Origin: Deltaproteobacteria bacterium
Lineage (GTDB): Bacteria; Bdellovibrionota_C; UBA2361; J135
Assembly: GCA_020635175.1 (NCBI GenBank)
Contig: JACKAH010000002.1
Span: 1-64,000, forward strand
Direction: 5' to 3'
DNA: 64,000 nt
Positions 62,729-64,000 of this stretch are shown here, in pieces. The notes beneath the pieces were generated by a model that searched no databases, was not told the origin of the DNA, and saw nothing but the letters and a program-made list of their open reading frames with translations. A program made the translations under genes and the position numbers. The stretch's first letter is position 1. Each line of letters begins with the position of its first letter.

Positions 62729-63679
62729 ATGCTCTTAAGTCGATCAACACAAGCAAAGGTCTGTATTCTTATTAATCCCCTATCAGGTGGCAGAAAAGGA
62801 GCGGCTCTCTCTCGAGTCATTCGTGAGTGGATAGACCAGACGAACCAGAGCATCGAAGTCGTAGATCTCGAATTGAATAGATTGAGGGAGCAGGTTGCAG
62901 AAGTTAGTAGCTTTGAGCGTTTGATAGTTGCAGGGGGAGATGGCACGGTTGCTTTAGTCGCCAGAGCGTTACGTGGAAGTCAAATACCAATCGGGATTTT
63001 GCCGCTTGGCACTGGGAATGATATGGCACGTGAGCTGGGTGTAAATTCGGCTGTTTCCCAAAGAAATTTTGAAGACTTAATACTAAAATGTCTTAATGCC
63101 AAATCCGTAACTTTTCATACTTGGAAAGTTTTATATGGACCTGAGCTTTCGTCTGAAGAATTCTTTATGAACTATATCTCTTTTGGATTTGATGCGAATG
63201 TTGTTGCTAGCTTTGGAAACACTAGATTGAAAAATTATTTTCTAATGCATCGATTCGGAATTTGGGGAAACCGCTTGAGTTATTTTAGTGCCGCACTAAA
63301 GAACTTGAGTTATAAATTCAATTCTACGCCATCTATTTCATCAGGTAGTGATTGCTATGAGTGTGCGGACAATATCAGAAGTCTAATTCTCCCCAACATT
63401 CGTTCAATTATGGGTCTTGGCAGTTCTGATCCCGGAGCCTCAGCTGAGGTTGACTCAATCTCGATGGTGCAGGTTGGGTCTATATCTCAGTATCTTTCTT
63501 TTCTAATAGATAACAGACTCTCGATGATTCGACCAAGGATTTTGCCTGCTCAGAAAAATTGGCATTTAAAGCAGATGCCTGAAGTTATGGTTCAGATTGA
63601 CGGTGAGCCAAGACCTGACATGATCTCCTCTGAATACAAAATTGAGCTTGGGTGCCCGCTAAATTTCCTACATTTTTAG
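62729..63679 (+). CDS. Diacylglycerol/sphingosine kinase-family protein
   Basis: The 316-residue cytoplasmic lipid-kinase-like protein has VCILINPLSGGRKGA, the nucleotide-binding VAGGDGTV (67-74) and GILPLGTGNDMAREL, as in DgkB/YegS. The C-terminal half (NYISFGFDANVVASF, VQIDGEPRPD) is the beta-sandwich substrate domain. It probably phosphorylates a membrane lipid. It is 3 bases after the PerM-family gene. Confidence 0.88.
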   Translation: MLLSRSTQAKVCILINPLSGGRKGAALSRVIREWIDQTNQSIEVVDLELNRLREQVAEVSSFERLIVAGGDGTVALVARALRGSQIPIGILPLGTGNDMARELGVNSAVSQRNFEDLILKCLNAKSVTFHTWKVLYGPELSSEEFFMNYISFGFDANVVASFGNTRLKNYFLMHRFGIWGNRLSYFSAALKNLSYKFNSTPSISSGSDCYECADNIRSLILPNIRSIMGLGSSDPGASAEVDSISMVQVGSISQYLSFLIDNRLSMIRPRILPAQKNWHLKQMPEVMVQIDGEPRPDMISSEYKIELGCPLNFLHF

Positions 63680-63728
63680 GCTATCCTGTCTATTTTATTC
63701 AATCTTATTAATAGTGTATACTTTCAGG

Positions 63729-64000
63729 ATGCTTAAAATCAGTCCACAAATTGAGCGTCTTATAACTCTTGCATTAGAAGAGGATTTAGCATTTGGTGAT
63801 GCAACAAGTGCTGCTTGCATCGATCCTCTGCTTGCTAAGAAAGCTCAATTTATTACACGACAGAACATGATACTTTGTGGGACAAGTTTGGTTCCGCATA
63901 TCATATCACTTGCTGGCAGTTCATTGAAATTTTACACACAATATGACGATTCAGCTTTTGTAAGAAGAGGAGAGGCCTTTGCTGAGTTGCAAGGATCTGT
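63729..64000 (+). CDS. nadC: Quinolinate phosphoribosyltransferase, 5' part
   Basis: The window ends inside this gene; about 90 codons are visible. The start MLKISPQIERLITLALEEDLAFGDATSAAC, with LEED.A.GDAT, and the later AQFITRQNMILCGTSLVPHI match the N-terminal domain of NadC. The enzyme converts quinolinate and PRPP to nicotinate mononucleotide in NAD synthesis. The ATG is at 63729. Catalytic residues lie beyond the window. Confidence 0.85.
   Translation, partial: MLKISPQIERLITLALEEDLAFGDATSAACIDPLLAKKAQFITRQNMILCGTSLVPHIISLAGSSLKFYTQYDDSAFVRRGEAFAELQGS

Overview
The window is about 40% GC bacterial chromosome from a Gram-negative organism. Evidence for an LPS outer membrane is lptF/lptG, an lpxC domain, lipoprotein and beta-barrel genes and Tat/Sec signal peptides. 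Evidence for aerobic or anaerobic respiration is a nuo complex I cluster and a membrane iron-sulfur quinone oxidoreductase. A proteobacterial-type NusA with a C-terminal helical repeat, the rimP-nusA-ylxR-infB-rbfA-nrnA-truB block and separate nuoC/nuoD genes point to a deltaproteobacteria-grade lineage (Bdellovibrionota, SAR324 or similar). I cannot place it further from sequence alone. I see no transposase, integrase, rRNA or CRISPR array.

Layout. Positions 1-4844 (mostly minus strand) hold lptG, lptF, an extended bS21, a Tat-exported metallophosphoesterase, a SprT-like protease and a degenerate zinc-ribbon protein. At 5019-5095 is tRNA-Gly(GCC). It is followed by three and a half 131-bp repeats, each ending in a copy of the tRNA 3' end and each carrying a 12-codon ORF. 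From 5543 to about 15135 lies an accessory region of secreted proteins without recognisable families. It contains a four-gene operon with glycine-rich (GGX) tails, a pair of cysteine-repeat proteins, two further exported proteins, and at its right edge a CRP/FNR-family regulator. Palindromes of TGTG-N7/8-CACA type occur in both divergent promoter regions and upstream of the regulator, so the region may be one regulon.

15469-20622 holds a beta-barrel/lipoprotein pair, a class I/II aminotransferase and a HelD-like helicase. 20970-33182 is nuoC-D-E-F-G-H-J-K-L-M-N, without nuoA, nuoB or nuoI and with a short NuoG. It runs on into a PP2C-like protein, 6-phosphogluconate dehydrogenase and a CDF-like membrane protein. 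A hybrid sensor kinase faces them.

38797-48637 is a long translation/RNA operon (rimP to truB) followed by purA and by a gene that fuses a response-regulator receiver domain to a complete LpxC. The fusion would couple a phosphorelay to the committed step of lipid A synthesis. Beyond it are an HU-like protein with a histone H1-like tail, an EtfAB:quinone-oxidoreductase-like protein, a CorC/HlyC-type protein, a degenerate PHP protein, a TctC-TctA pair without TctB, dnaE, a PerM-family protein, a diacylglycerol-kinase-family protein, and the start of nadC cut by the window end.

The observations most worth checking are the receiver-LpxC fusion, the tRNA-tail repeat array, and the secreted-protein region with its candidate CRP-type operators.
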